Assembly (NCBI GenBank): GCA_902779355.1
Contig: CACZBF010000002.1
Coordinates: 197,633-261,632 of the forward strand
Direction: 5' to 3'
Source of the DNA: an uncultured Lachnospiraceae bacterium
GTDB taxonomy: Bacteria > Bacillota > Clostridia > Lachnospirales > Lachnospiraceae
Length of the DNA: 64,000 nucleotides
Shown here one piece after another: positions 1 through 9,106 of this stretch. The notes below the pieces were generated by a model that was not told the origin of the DNA, did not search any database, and saw nothing but the letters and a program-made list of their open reading frames with translations. The position numbers and the translations under genes were made by a program. The first letter of the stretch is position 1. Each line of letters starts with the position of its first letter.

Positions 1-1
1 C

Positions 2-817
2 AATTCGCTGTATGACCTTTCCACACACCTGCATTTTGCATCGATTTCCGGAAAGGCTGTTGCCTATCCCACAGCATTCCCGATCAACCCGTCCAAAGAG
101 TTGTTCTTCACCTCTTTTGACGAGAGTTCTTCTTCACGTGCGCATGACTATATGCGGCACGCCTCTCTCGGAGAGAATGGATATTGCGAGATCAGGATCA
201 GCCCCGGCGAAAAGGCTTCCTGGGATGATCCCGAGACACAAAAGCGGCTGCTCGGGCTCACCCGTTTTCTGGAGATGATCCTGGAACGCCGGATCATGTT
301 GATGAACGTGTCACGTATGCCGCTCATTGATATGTCTTCGGGGTTACTTAATTCTTACGGGATGCGGACTGTAGGCGAGACGCTGATCGCAGAAGGAGAA
401 CCGGAGAAATATACCGGCATCTTTTTGAACCTGAAAGATACCAAGCATTTTATCCACAAATACAACGATCGTCTGATCGAAAAGTACTTAGTTGGCGTCA
501 GCCACAAGCTTTTCAGCTTCCTTGATACGGATTGCGAGCTCGGCGCTCACTATGGCGGAGACAACTTCTATGTGCTCCTTCTGAAAGAACGTATTCAGGA
601 ATTTCACGAGTATCTGAAAGATGCTGTCATCGAAGTGCAAGATATGGATCAGGCGATCCAGATCCCTTTTTTCGCACGTCTCGGGATCTACGAAGGACAA
701 AAGGGCGACACCATCACCAGTTTCATGAACGGTGCATCCATTGCGTTCCAGACGGCGCGCCGCCTCAGCGAGGACGTCGTCTACTTCCAGCCGGAAATGA
801 TGCGGCCGAGACCCTGA
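2..817 (+). CDS. Degenerate GGDEF-domain protein, 5' end outside window
   Basis: The reading frame is open to the left edge, so the gene starts outside the window and only its last ~271 codons are seen. The C-terminal ~150 residues have the layout of a GGDEF (diguanylate cyclase) domain. The signature half-site reads YGGDNF instead of GGDEF, so a metal-binding and catalytic acidic residue is replaced by Asn. Active enzymes of this family make c-di-GMP; with this change I infer a receptor-like or otherwise regulatory role rather than full cyclase activity. The upstream part has no domain I recognise. It converges on hypE with a 35-bp gap and is transcribed against the hydrogenase block. Confidence 0.75.
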   Translation, partial: NSLYDLSTHLHFASISGKAVAYPTAFPINPSKELFFTSFDESSSSRAHDYMRHASLGENGYCEIRISPGEKASWDDPETQKRLLGLTRFLEMILERRIMLMNVSRMPLIDMSSGLLNSYGMRTVGETLIAEGEPEKYTGIFLNLKDTKHFIHKYNDRLIEKYLVGVSHKLFSFLDTDCELGAHYGGDNFYVLLLKERIQEFHEYLKDAVIEVQDMDQAIQIPFFARLGIYEGQKGDTITSFMNGASIAFQTARRLSEDVVYFQPEMMRPRP

Positions 818-852
818 TCGTTCTCAGAATCCCGGCCGTTCGTTCCGTTTAT

Positions 853-1872
853 TCAGCAAATCCGCGGAAGCCCTTCTCCTTGCAATACTGAGAGCCTTCG
901 CGTTCCGCCGATGGCAGTTTTTAAAAACAGTTCACCGCCGTCCGGCTTGATCTGCATTTCCTCTTCTTCCTCAAACCTTAAGACATGCCCGATTCTGCAG
1001 GCATCTTCCCCGTAATGAGACGCTTTCATAATGGAGAGTGCTTTTTCCGCCGCTTCTTCCGGCAATACCAGAACCAGTTTTCCTTCATTTCCCATATAAA
1101 GCGGATCCAGGCCCGTCAATGCGCAAAAATCTTTCACTTGTGCGCTGACCGGCAACTGCTCCTCTTGGAGCATTAAGGTCTTACCGCTCTGCGCAGCCAC
1201 CTCTTTACATACGGTCGCAAGGCCGCCCCTCGTAACATCACGCATCGCATGGACAGGCACGCCCTCATTGATCATGGAACGCACAATATCATTTAACGGC
1301 GCGCAGTCGCTTGCTATTTCATTTTCAATGCTCATGCGGCTGCTCAGGATCGCGACGTGATGATCCCCGAGATTCCCTGATACGAGGATCACGTCACCCT
1401 TTTCGATCTGCGCCGGGCTGATCTCCATCCCGACCGGCACAAACCCGACACCGGTGGTATTGATATACAAGCCGCCGTGCCCCTCCACGACCTTTGTATC
1501 TCCTGCAACGATGAGAATTCCGGCTTCTTCTGCCGTTTTTGCCATGGAATGGACGATCTTTTTCAGATCGGAGATCGGAAGCCCTTCCTCCATGATAAAA
1601 CCGACCGTCATGTATTCCGGCACGGCGCCCCGCATCAGAAGGTCATTGACCGTCCCTGCAACAGACATCCTGCCGATGTCGCCGCCCTTGAAAAACAGTG
1701 GTTTCACCACGAAGCTATCCGTGGTCAGCGCGAGTTCCGCGCCTCCCGCCACGACACTGGAATCGTTCATCTGGGCCAGGTATCCGTTCCAGAATTCCTT
1801 TGCAAAGACTTCATTGATCAAGTCGGACGTTGCCTGTCCGCCGCTTCCGTGGATCATTTCGATCTTTTCCAT
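853..1872 (-). CDS. hypE: [NiFe] hydrogenase maturation protein HypE
   Basis: HypE dehydrates the thiocarbamate on its own C-terminal cysteine to a thiocyanate, giving the CN ligands of the [NiFe] active-site iron. The sequence has the N-terminal HGSGG (residues 8-12), the AIRS/PurM-type ATP-binding fold with VAGDTKVVE, and ends exactly in PRIC, the tail that carries the modified cysteine. At 339 residues it is full length. The ATG has a good GGAGG ribosome site. It is the last gene of the hyp run, 90 bp after hypD, and completes the HypF-HypE-HypC-HypD ligand assembly set. Confidence 0.97.
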   Translation of the reverse strand: MEKIEMIHGSGGQATSDLINEVFAKEFWNGYLAQMNDSSVVAGGAELALTTDSFVVKPLFFKGGDIGRMSVAGTVNDLLMRGAVPEYMTVGFIMEEGLPISDLKKIVHSMAKTAEEAGILIVAGDTKVVEGHGGLYINTTGVGFVPVGMEISPAQIEKGDVILVSGNLGDHHVAILSSRMSIENEIASDCAPLNDIVRSMINEGVPVHAMRDVTRGGLATVCKEVAAQSGKTLMLQEEQLPVSAQVKDFCALTGLDPLYMGNEGKLVLVLPEEAAEKALSIMKASHYGEDACRIGHVLRFEEEEEMQIKPDGGELFLKTAIGGTRRLSVLQGEGLPRIC

Positions 1873-1962
1873 GGTGTTCCTCCTTATACTCTGCTATATG
1901 GCAGTTTCACCTACGGGTCGCCCCGCCCTCCCGGCATGGCATGCTGCCCTGTGCCCCGCCAG

Positions 1963-3000
1963 TTATTGGTATCGCATTGCAGTGTGGCAGCTGCCTTCTT
2001 CGGAGACCATGCAGGCGCCCTGCGGAGTCAGGGGCGTGCATACTTTTCCGAAAAGCGGGCAGTCAGTAGGCGCGAGTTTCCCGGTCAATACCTGTCCGCA
2101 GCGGCAGGCTTGATTCTGCTGGTTGTCTTCCGTCAGATCCCGGCTGCCGGCATCAAAGGATGCATACGCCGCGCGAAGACACAGACCGCTCCCGGGGATG
2201 ATCCCGAGGCCACGCCAGGCCGCATCGGACGGTTCAAAGAAACGCTCGATCAGCTCTTTCGCCTTTGGATTGCCTTCTGCCGTCACCACCGAGGGGTAAA
2301 AGTTTTTGACCATCCCTTTTCCCTGCATATGCAAGAGCCCGTACAGCGCTGCAAGCAGCTCCTCGCCTTCAAACCCTGCTACCGCAAAGGGGATCCCATA
2401 CTTTTTCGCCAGCGGCGCAAACGCGTCACTGCCTGTTACAGTACAGACGTGGCCCGGTGCCAGAAATCCCTGCAGGTCGGCGCCGTTCTCCAGCAGAAAA
2501 GAGACCGCCCCCGGCATCGTCTTACATGCTGTCAGGAGCTTGACGTTCGTGATCTCCTCCCGGAGCAATTCTTCCATCAAAAGTGCATAGACCGGTATGG
2601 TTGTTTCAAATCCTATGGCGGCAAACACGAACTGTTTGTCCGGTTCTTTTTTTGCAAACGTCACGACATCCGCAGGGGCATAGACCATCTCTACGCTTGC
2701 GCCCATTCCCTTTGCAGCCGAAAGGCTTTCGCTGCTTCCCGGCACGCGCAGAAGATCGCCGAATGTCACAAGACACGTATCCGGCCGCTTTGCCAGGGCG
2801 ATCGCGCGGTCGACATAGGCTGTGGGGGTTACGCAGACCGGACAGCCGGGACCGCTGATCAACTGGATCGCGGGGGACAATATCTCCTTGATCCCGTTCT
2901 TTGCGATCGATGCGGTATGGCTGCCACAGATCTCCATGATACGCATCTTAGGTCCATCGTATTGTGACAAAAACCTTCGCATCTCCGCCAGATCTGTCAT
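1963..3000 (-). CDS. hypD: [NiFe] hydrogenase formation protein HypD
   Basis: HypD is the [4Fe-4S] scaffold on which, together with HypC, the Fe(CN)2CO unit is assembled. Visible family motifs are CGSHT near residue 25, GPGCPVC near residue 70, and the cysteine-rich C-terminus (CRCGQVLTG, DCPLFGKVC) that holds the Fe-S cluster. Its 345 residues are somewhat shorter than many HypD proteins, but no motif is missing. Its ATG overlaps the hypC stop by 4 bp (ATGA), which indicates translational coupling between these two partner proteins. Confidence 0.97.
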   Translation of the reverse strand: MTDLAEMRRFLSQYDGPKMRIMEICGSHTASIAKNGIKEILSPAIQLISGPGCPVCVTPTAYVDRAIALAKRPDTCLVTFGDLLRVPGSSESLSAAKGMGASVEMVYAPADVVTFAKKEPDKQFVFAAIGFETTIPVYALLMEELLREEITNVKLLTACKTMPGAVSFLLENGADLQGFLAPGHVCTVTGSDAFAPLAKKYGIPFAVAGFEGEELLAALYGLLHMQGKGMVKNFYPSVVTAEGNPKAKELIERFFEPSDAAWRGLGIIPGSGLCLRAAYASFDAGSRDLTEDNQQNQACRCGQVLTGKLAPTDCPLFGKVCTPLTPQGACMVSEEGSCHTAMRYQ

Positions 3001-3212
3001 GCGTCTGCCTTCACCTCTTCCATCAATGCTTCCAGCTCCGCCGCCTCGTTTTCGGAGACTTTTTGCAGGATACAGCCTGCATGCACGAGCACGCGGTCAC
3101 CCACGGCGACATCCACGAGGCCGGTACGTGCTTCCACGCGGTTGCCGCTGAAGTCTACGGTTGCTGTATGCGGTTGTACCTTGATCACGGTTCCCGGATA
3201 TGCGACACACAT
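2997..3212 (-). CDS. hypC: [NiFe] hydrogenase assembly chaperone HypC/HybG
   Basis: This 71-residue chaperone binds the Fe(CN)2CO unit and delivers it to the large-subunit precursor. It begins MCVAYPG, so the essential Cys2 exposed after Met removal is present, and it has the OB-fold pattern VGDRVLVHAG. A ribosome site AGGAG precedes the ATG. Upstream lies the 185-bp hypF-hypC gap with a cruciform element; downstream it overlaps hypD by 4 bp. Confidence 0.96.
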   Translation of the reverse strand: MCVAYPGTVIKVQPHTATVDFSGNRVEARTGLVDVAVGDRVLVHAGCILQKVSENEAAELEALMEEVKADA

Positions 3213-3278
3213 GATGTTGCTCCTATCTTTTTCTATATCATTTCTCTATACTCGCAGATTTCGCTATGCTTGCTGTGC

Positions 3279-3363
3279 GCAGACACGCTTTCGCTCTGAG
3301 CTGCTTGCTCACGTTGCTAAACTCGCTTCGCTCGCTAAGCAACGAGCAGCAGCTAAGGTCTGC
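3279..3363. repeat. 85-bp cruciform element between hypF and hypC
   Basis: An inverted-repeat structure fills the middle of the hypF-hypC gap. The outer 6-bp arms are GCAGAC (3279-3284) and GTCTGC (3358-3363). Inside is a longer bulged stem of about 15 bp pairing the GCTGC...GTTGCT side with AGCAACGAGCAGCAGC. Small hairpins close on GAA or GAAA loops. There is no T-tract, so it is not an ordinary terminator. It shares the 10-mer GCTTCGCTCG with the palindromic insert inside hemZ. It may be a processing or stability element in the mRNA, or a dispersed palindromic repeat. Confidence 0.6.
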
Positions 3364-3397
3364 TTACAGGAAGCACAGCGCAATCTGCTCGGATGTA

Positions 3398-5635
3398 TTA
3401 CATCCCCCATAGCTGACCCAAGGCGAGGCCGCCGTCGCCGCAGGGGACTTTCTCGTTGAGGAGCACAGTATAGCCTCGCTCACGGAGCGGCAGAACGGTC
3501 TCCCGCAGGAGGATCCGGTTGACAAAACAGCCACCGGACAAGGCAATCCGATCCATCTGGTTTTCTTTTGCGATATGACCTGCCATCTCCACGGCAAACT
3601 GCGCCACGGCATGATGAAACCCCAGCGCTAGCTCCGAGCGGTCAACGCCCTGCTGCACGGCCTGATAGATCGCCGCGATCAATGCCGGACCGTCGCCGAA
3701 AAGCATCCCTTTCGAAGAGATGCGGGGCAGCGTCAACGGATAGGCTTCGTTTGCCTGCTCCGCAAGGACTTCCAGCTCTGCTGCGGATTGTCCTTCATAG
3801 GTATTCTCTTTGCAGCCCGTGAGGATTGCGGAAGCCGCGTCAAAGAGCCTCCCCATCGAGCAGTTCTCCACGGTATGGATCCCGCTTTCCAATGCGGCAT
3901 CCAAGACCGGATCGCCATAGGAGATCCCCGCTGCCCTCAGATACGCCGCCAATGCAAGTGCAGGGCGTTTTGCAGCCGCATCACCGCCTGGAAATACCAC
4001 GGGACGCAGAGACCCTGCTTTCTCAAAGCGCTCTCTGGAACAGAGCAAAAATTCACTTCCCCAGACGCGTCCGTCGGTGCCATAGCCTGTGCCGTCAAAT
4101 GCAAGTCCGAGGATCGGCCCTTTGCAGCCATGCTCTGCCATGACGGACAAAACATGCGCATAATGATGCTGAATCCGCTTTTCGACCCCCTGTGCGGAAA
4201 TATATCCCGGGTGCAGATCTCCCACACGCACTTTTGGTGCGAAAGAAAACAGGTCCTTCATCCGATCAATCTCCCGTTCGCGTGCCTGCACACAGGAGAA
4301 CTCCATGAGGTCGCCAAAATGAGGACTGAGGTAAGCCGCTTTGCCTTTCCCAAATGCAAACACTGCTTTCAAGTCCGAACCTGCGGCAAATTTTTCAGTA
4401 TTTAATTCTTCATTTAACAAAATCGGATCCGGTACAATCCCTCTTGCACGTCTAAGAATCTGTGTTACATGACTTCCGTCAGACAGCGGAACCACCTGAT
4501 AGATGGAGTCATCCAGCGGAGAAAGGATCCTGCGGTTATGGGTCAGGATATAATCCGGACAGCCCTCTTTCAGCAGGCCTTGCATTTCCACTGTATGCGT
4601 GATGATCGGCTCATTTCCGCGGTTTCCGCTTGTCATAACAAGCGGGCCGAGTTCTCTGGTCAACAGCATCTGCAGCGGATTGCAGGGCAGCATAGCACCG
4701 ATCCTGCTGCTTCCTTTCAAGATGCCGTCCGGGAGCGGGCGATGCCACTCCAGCAAGACGATCGGACGCGCGGCAGAGCAAAGGAGACGCTCCTCCTCCA
4801 CGGAGATCGCACAATGATCCGCCACTGCTTCCAACGAAGGAAAGCATACCGCAAGCGGCTTTGCCTCCCGATGTTTCAACTCACGCAGCCTTTCTGCCGG
4901 CACATCCTCCGGAAGAAAGACAAAATGAAATCCACCGATATCCTTGACCGCAACAATTCCGCCGTTTCGAATCTGATAGATCGCCTCTTCCAAGGCCGCT
5001 TCTCCGACATCCTTCTTGGCATTTCCGAGATATATGCCATCTAAATAAGCCCCTGCGATCCCGGAAAGCTCCGGTCCGCAATCCGGACAGCAGATCGTCT
5101 GCGCATGCCTTCTTCTGTCATACGGCCGCTGATATTCCCCCGCACAATCCGCGCACATCGGAAATTCATCCATTGTAACACGGTCTCTGTCATAGGGCAC
5201 ACGCTTTAAAATGCTGTATCGCGGGCCACAGACAGCGCAGCTGATAAAGGGATGATGAAACCGCCGATTCCCCTGCGTAAACAGCTCTTTCTCGCACTCC
5301 GCGCAGGTCGCAAGGTCCGGCGGCAGTAGCCTCATCGATTCCTCTCCCGGTGTGCTGTCCTCGATCAGAAAGCCTTCGTATGCGGACGGATCGAGAAGCT
5401 GTATCTCTACCTTTTCCACTTGGTCAACCCTGGCACCCGCAGGGGCAGAGACGCAGAGGCGACGGAGAAATTCCTCCATCGCCTGCTTTTCTCCCGAGGC
5501 CGTGATCTCCACGATCCCTCCGGCATTCTTCACTTTTCCGCGTATTCCGAGCTCCTCTGCCAGTTCTGCTGTAAAGGGCCGGTAACCAACCCCCTGCACC
5601 ATACCGGACACCCGGATCTCCATTGCTGTCTCCAT
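3398..5635 (-). CDS. hypF: Carbamoyltransferase HypF
   Basis: HypF converts carbamoyl phosphate to a carbamoyl group and places it on the HypE C-terminal cysteine, the first step of cyanide ligand synthesis. Domains in order: N-terminal acylphosphatase with VSGMVQGVGYRPF (residues 9-21); two C4-type zinc fingers (CAEC...CAVC and CADC...CPDC, about 110-190); YrdC-like domain; and a Kae1-like domain with the HHYAH metal motif, AFDGTGYGTDG and LSGGCFVN. The 745 residues match the family. It follows echF by 12 bp, so it belongs to the Ech operon. Confidence 0.97.
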   Translation of the reverse strand: METAMEIRVSGMVQGVGYRPFTAELAEELGIRGKVKNAGGIVEITASGEKQAMEEFLRRLCVSAPAGARVDQVEKVEIQLLDPSAYEGFLIEDSTPGEESMRLLPPDLATCAECEKELFTQGNRRFHHPFISCAVCGPRYSILKRVPYDRDRVTMDEFPMCADCAGEYQRPYDRRRHAQTICCPDCGPELSGIAGAYLDGIYLGNAKKDVGEAALEEAIYQIRNGGIVAVKDIGGFHFVFLPEDVPAERLRELKHREAKPLAVCFPSLEAVADHCAISVEEERLLCSAARPIVLLEWHRPLPDGILKGSSRIGAMLPCNPLQMLLTRELGPLVMTSGNRGNEPIITHTVEMQGLLKEGCPDYILTHNRRILSPLDDSIYQVVPLSDGSHVTQILRRARGIVPDPILLNEELNTEKFAAGSDLKAVFAFGKGKAAYLSPHFGDLMEFSCVQAREREIDRMKDLFSFAPKVRVGDLHPGYISAQGVEKRIQHHYAHVLSVMAEHGCKGPILGLAFDGTGYGTDGRVWGSEFLLCSRERFEKAGSLRPVVFPGGDAAAKRPALALAAYLRAAGISYGDPVLDAALESGIHTVENCSMGRLFDAASAILTGCKENTYEGQSAAELEVLAEQANEAYPLTLPRISSKGMLFGDGPALIAAIYQAVQQGVDRSELALGFHHAVAQFAVEMAGHIAKENQMDRIALSGGCFVNRILLRETVLPLRERGYTVLLNEKVPCGDGGLALGQLWGM

Positions 5636-5647
5636 TCACCAAAGCAC

Positions 5648-6253
5648 CTACATTGAAATACACTTCTTCGGGCAGTTCTGCGCGCAAAGCCCGCACTGGA
5701 TACAATCCTCCTTTGCAAGCTCCCATTTCTTCTCGGTACGATCCACCGTCAATGCAGACTGCGGACATTTTTTTGCACACAGTGTACAGAACACACATTG
5801 GGAAAGATCTGCTTGCGGATAACCGTCTCCGGTGCTCGCCGCTGCCTGTGCTGCATTCTCTCCTGCCGGCGCTGCACTGTCCGCTGCTGCAGGTTTCGGC
5901 GTCGGTGCAGGCACATCTCTGTGCTGTACTTCCTCAAACTTCTCCGGTCCCGGCTCCTGATAGCCCGGCACGATGGACAGGCATTTCTTCGGACATTTCA
6001 GCGTGCAATATCCACACTGGATGCAATCAAACCGGTTGATCTTCCAGTTCCCCTCGTTCTTTTCCACAACGATAGCGCCTGTGGGACAGTTACGCATACA
6101 CAGTCCGCACAGGATGCACTGGTCAAAATCATTCTCGATATGACCGCGGCTGCGCTCCGGATACTGCGCAGGCTCTGCGGGATAGTTTTTGGTGACCGGC
6201 TTGGAAAACAGATTTTTCAAAATCGTGCCGGAAAAATTCATAATGTTTGACAT
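5648..6253 (-). CDS. echF: Ech hydrogenase polyferredoxin subunit EchF, four-cluster form
   Basis: This is the electron-entry subunit of Ech, carrying electrons from ferredoxin towards the small subunit. It has four CxxCxxCxxxC motifs: Cys46-56, 77-87, 153-163 and 184-194. The two halves are clear copies of each other (DCIQCGYCTLKCPKKC against DCIQCGLCAQNCPKKC). They are joined by a Pro/Ala-rich linker at about residues 113-147. Known EchF proteins usually have two clusters, so this one has twice the binding sites. It lies between echE and hypF. Confidence 0.92.
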   Translation of the reverse strand: MSNIMNFSGTILKNLFSKPVTKNYPAEPAQYPERSRGHIENDFDQCILCGLCMRNCPTGAIVVEKNEGNWKINRFDCIQCGYCTLKCPKKCLSIVPGYQEPGPEKFEEVQHRDVPAPTPKPAAADSAAPAGENAAQAAASTGDGYPQADLSQCVFCTLCAKKCPQSALTVDRTEKKWELAKEDCIQCGLCAQNCPKKCISM

Positions 6254-6301
6254 CTTATTTTTCTCCTCATCTCCGAAGATACTAAACTTACCTCCGACGA
6301 A

Positions 6302-7381
6302 TCACCGTTCCGTACAGCTGATGCAGGGATCGATCGTCAGGATCAGGATCGGTACATCCGCATAATCTGCGCCCTTCAGCGTCTGGAGCATGCCGGGAAT
6401 GTTGGCAAAGGTAGGTGTGCGCACCCGCATCCGATCCAGGAACTTGGTGCCGTTGCCTTTGCTGAAATAAACCGCTTCTCCGCGCGGCTGTTCCACGCGC
6501 ATGAAGTATTCGCCTTCGGGATTGCCTTTCACCTCTACCGCAAGATCCCCTGCCGGGATCTTCGCGGAAGCCTGGCGGATCAGATCGATCGCCTGGAAGA
6601 TCTCGTTGATACGGACTTCGCAACGTGCCCAACAGTCGCCGTCTTCTGAGGTCACCGGTTCAAAATCAAGTTCCGGATAAGCCGCATAGCCGCGCTTCCG
6701 CAGGTCAAGCACCACGCCGGATGCACGCGCAAACGGACCGACCGCACCAAGATCATGCGCCTGTTCCTTTGTCAGAACACCGACCCCCCGCAGTCTCGTC
6801 TCCACCGTGTAATCAAAGAGGAACGTCTTTTTGATCTTCGTCAGCTCTTTTTCGATCCAGTCGATCGTCTCCAGAATCTGACGGATCTGGTCCTCATCCA
6901 TATCCTTTAACACACCGCCGACCTTATTCACGGAAAAGATCACGCGTCCGCCGGTCGTCATCTCAAACATATCCAGGATCTTTTCACGCATCCGCCAGCA
7001 CTGATAGAACAGGCTTTCAAAACCGAAAGCGTCCGCCAGCAGGCCAAGCCAGAGAAGGTGACTGTGAATCCGGCTCATTTCACACCAGATCGTCCGCAGA
7101 AACCGCCCTCTTGCCGGTACTTCCACCTGCATGATGTGCTCGATGCTCTCACAATAGCCCATGCCGTGCATAAAAGAGCAGATCCCGCAGGTACGCTCGA
7201 TGACATAGACCATTTCCTGATAATCTTTCTTTTCGACAAGGCTCTCCAACCCGCGATGTACAAAGCCGATCGAGGGCACTGCCTCCAAAATCTTTTCGTC
7301 CTCCATTACGAGATCCAGATGGATCGGCTCCGGAAGTACCGGATGCTGAGGACCGAAAGGTATGATACTTTGTTTACCCAT
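6302..7381 (-). CDS. echE: Ech hydrogenase large subunit EchE (group 4 [NiFe])
   Basis: This is the catalytic subunit, related to NuoD, with the [NiFe] centre where protons are reduced to H2. The N-terminal metal motif RTCGICSFMH supplies Cys65 and Cys68; the C-terminal motif DPCISC supplies Cys353 and Cys356. The protein ends three residues later at TER. There is therefore no C-terminal peptide to remove, and no maturation endopeptidase gene lies nearby, as known for several Ech enzymes. The start overlaps the echD stop (TAATG). Length is 359 residues. Confidence 0.96.
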   Translation of the reverse strand: MGKQSIIPFGPQHPVLPEPIHLDLVMEDEKILEAVPSIGFVHRGLESLVEKKDYQEMVYVIERTCGICSFMHGMGYCESIEHIMQVEVPARGRFLRTIWCEMSRIHSHLLWLGLLADAFGFESLFYQCWRMREKILDMFEMTTGGRVIFSVNKVGGVLKDMDEDQIRQILETIDWIEKELTKIKKTFLFDYTVETRLRGVGVLTKEQAHDLGAVGPFARASGVVLDLRKRGYAAYPELDFEPVTSEDGDCWARCEVRINEIFQAIDLIRQASAKIPAGDLAVEVKGNPEGEYFMRVEQPRGEAVYFSKGNGTKFLDRMRVRTPTFANIPGMLQTLKGADYADVPILILTIDPCISCTER

Positions 7382-7758
7382 TACGCATTCTCCTCCGCTT
7401 TCTTAAAGAACGGCGTCTCCTGACGAATCCGGTACAGTTTGTTCTGATAATCCGGCTTCGTCATCTGGATCTTGACACCAAACAGTTCCCTCATCTCATT
7501 TTCATAGAGGAATGCATAAGGGAAAAACTCCGTAATGCTGCTGACCTCTGTCTCCGGATCGATCACGGTCCTGAGCGTCGTCAGCTGATAGGTGCCCTCT
7601 TCCGCAAAGGAATAGGACAGCTCATATTTTCCGTTTACGTATGCCGCACATGCCTGAGAAAGCCGGAGTCCTTTGTTTTTCATGATCATGCTTTCATCGA
7701 GAATGCGGTCGACATCGACTTCTCTTAAGATATTCTCCGGACAGATCACTTCCGCCAT
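7381..7758 (-). CDS. echD: Ech hydrogenase subunit EchD (NuoC-like)
   Basis: A small soluble subunit of 125 residues, related to the 30-kDa NuoC subunit of complex I, with the characteristic segment SSITEFFPYAFLYENEMREL. It has no metal motifs and is structural in the complex. It starts directly after the echC stop and its own stop overlaps the echE start, in the conserved order echC-echD-echE. Assignment rests on the segment and on position. Confidence 0.9.
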   Translation of the reverse strand: MAEVICPENILREVDVDRILDESMIMKNKGLRLSQACAAYVNGKYELSYSFAEEGTYQLTTLRTVIDPETEVSSITEFFPYAFLYENEMRELFGVKIQMTKPDYQNKLYRIRQETPFFKKAEENA

Positions 7759-8217
7759 TTAGCCTTCCTCCCTTCGACCGGTCTTTTTCTCTTTGTCATG
7801 CTCATCCGATCGTTGCTGGAAGAGCGCCACGGCTTTGACGATCCCGTCGATGATCGACTGCGGACGGGCCGCGCATCCCGGTACATAAATATCCACGGGA
7901 ACCGTTGTGTCAGCCCCGCCAAGAATGTTGTATGCTTCCTTAAACACACCGCCTGTGCAGGCACAGGTGCCTATCGCGACAACAACCTTCGGCCGCGGCA
8001 TCTGCTCGTAAATCTGTTTCACCACTTCCTGACACTGGGCGTTGATCCCGCCGGTCAAAAGAAGGATATCCGCCTGCATCGGATCCCCGGTATTCACGAT
8101 GCCGAAGCGCTCCGCATCATAAACCGGTGTCAGGCAGGCCAGTACTTCAATATCGCATCCGTTACAGCTCGCACCGTCATAGTGGAGCACCCACGGAGAT
8201 TTTTTTACTTTTCCCAT
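7759..8217 (-). CDS. echC: Ech hydrogenase small subunit EchC (NuoB-like)
   Basis: The small subunit holds the proximal [4Fe-4S] cluster next to the [NiFe] site. The four likely ligands are Cys18 and Cys21 (SCNGCDIEV), Cys85 (AIGTCACTGG) and Cys115 (VPGCAARP), matching the NuoB/PSST pattern. At 152 residues it is a compact group 4 type. It sits between echB and echD with tight spacing. It has no Tat signal, as expected for a cytoplasm-facing enzyme. Confidence 0.96.
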   Translation of the reverse strand: MGKVKKSPWVLHYDGASCNGCDIEVLACLTPVYDAERFGIVNTGDPMQADILLLTGGINAQCQEVVKQIYEQMPRPKVVVAIGTCACTGGVFKEAYNILGGADTTVPVDIYVPGCAARPQSIIDGIVKAVALFQQRSDEHDKEKKTGRREEG

Positions 8218-8236
8218 TTTCTTCCACCTCGCATCC

Positions 8237-9106
8237 TTAGAATACCAGCATCAGGATCAGCATGTTGACACCTGCAGCGAGCAGCGTCACGACCCAGGTA
8301 ACCTTGAGGAGCACATCCCATTTCACACGCGCACACGTGTTATCGATCAGAATCTCCAAAAACCAGACTGCCAGTGCTACGATCACAGCCGCAATGTAAC
8401 TGAGCGGATTGTCGTTCACGATGAAAAGCGCAACCACTGCCAGCAGGAACACTTTCTCATACCATTCTGTAATGGTGTAGATTGCAAAGTTCTTGGCACC
8501 AAGCTCTGTGGTGATACCCTTAACCACTTCCTGATGTGCGTGATGTGCCGTCGCAAGATCGAACGGGCTTTTGCGCATCTTGATCGTCAGGATAAAGACA
8601 AATGCCACAAAGAATCCCGGCAGATACAAGATCAGGCTGACCGGTGTCTGGATCAGTTCAGACACGCTGAACGTGTGATCCGGCGGTGCCAGATAAAAGC
8701 CTAAGCAGGTAAGGAGTACTGCCGGCTCGTATGCCATCATCTGCAGGAGCTCTCTGTTGGTACCGAGGGTAGACAACGGTGAGTGCGTGACCGATCCGGC
8801 AAATACGAGGAACGTCGCGCCCGTGGAAAGCAGGAAGAAACACATCAGAATATCACTACCCGCGAAAAAGAGCACACCGACAAAGATCTGTACGGCCATA
8901 TAGGTCAGCATCAAAAAGGTCTGCGCCTTGTTGACGACGATCGTCTGCTTATTAAAGAGTTTACGTACATCATAAAAAGGCTGTAACACGGGGGGACCGA
9001 TCCTCCCCTGCATCCGTGCGGATATCTTACGATCCAATCCGTCCAGAAGACCACCGAGGAAAGGTGCCAGGACGAGGAAACATACAATGGCGATTACACT
9101 GCTCAT
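8237..9106 (-). CDS. echB: Ech hydrogenase membrane subunit EchB (NuoH-like)
   Basis: This 289-residue integral membrane protein has about eight hydrophobic segments and the NuoH/HycD-type loops GLLDGLDRKISARMQGRIGP near the N-terminus and RKSPFDLATAHHAHQEV in the middle. In the complex I family this subunit links the hydrogenase module to the ion-translocating membrane arm. The start overlaps the echA stop by 4 bp, so the two membrane subunits are likely translationally coupled. Confidence 0.96.
   Translation of the reverse strand: MSSVIAIVCFLVLAPFLGGLLDGLDRKISARMQGRIGPPVLQPFYDVRKLFNKQTIVVNKAQTFLMLTYMAVQIFVGVLFFAGSDILMCFFLLSTGATFLVFAGSVTHSPLSTLGTNRELLQMMAYEPAVLLTCLGFYLAPPDHTFSVSELIQTPVSLILYLPGFFVAFVFILTIKMRKSPFDLATAHHAHQEVVKGITTELGAKNFAIYTITEWYEKVFLLAVVALFIVNDNPLSYIAAVIVALAVWFLEILIDNTCARVKWDVLLKVTWVVTLLAAGVNMLILMLVF

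Noticed and set aside
1477-2967. 496-codon plus-strand frame across hypE and hypD
   Set aside because: It runs antisense to two certain genes and its translation has no family resemblance; high G+C in third positions keeps the frame open.
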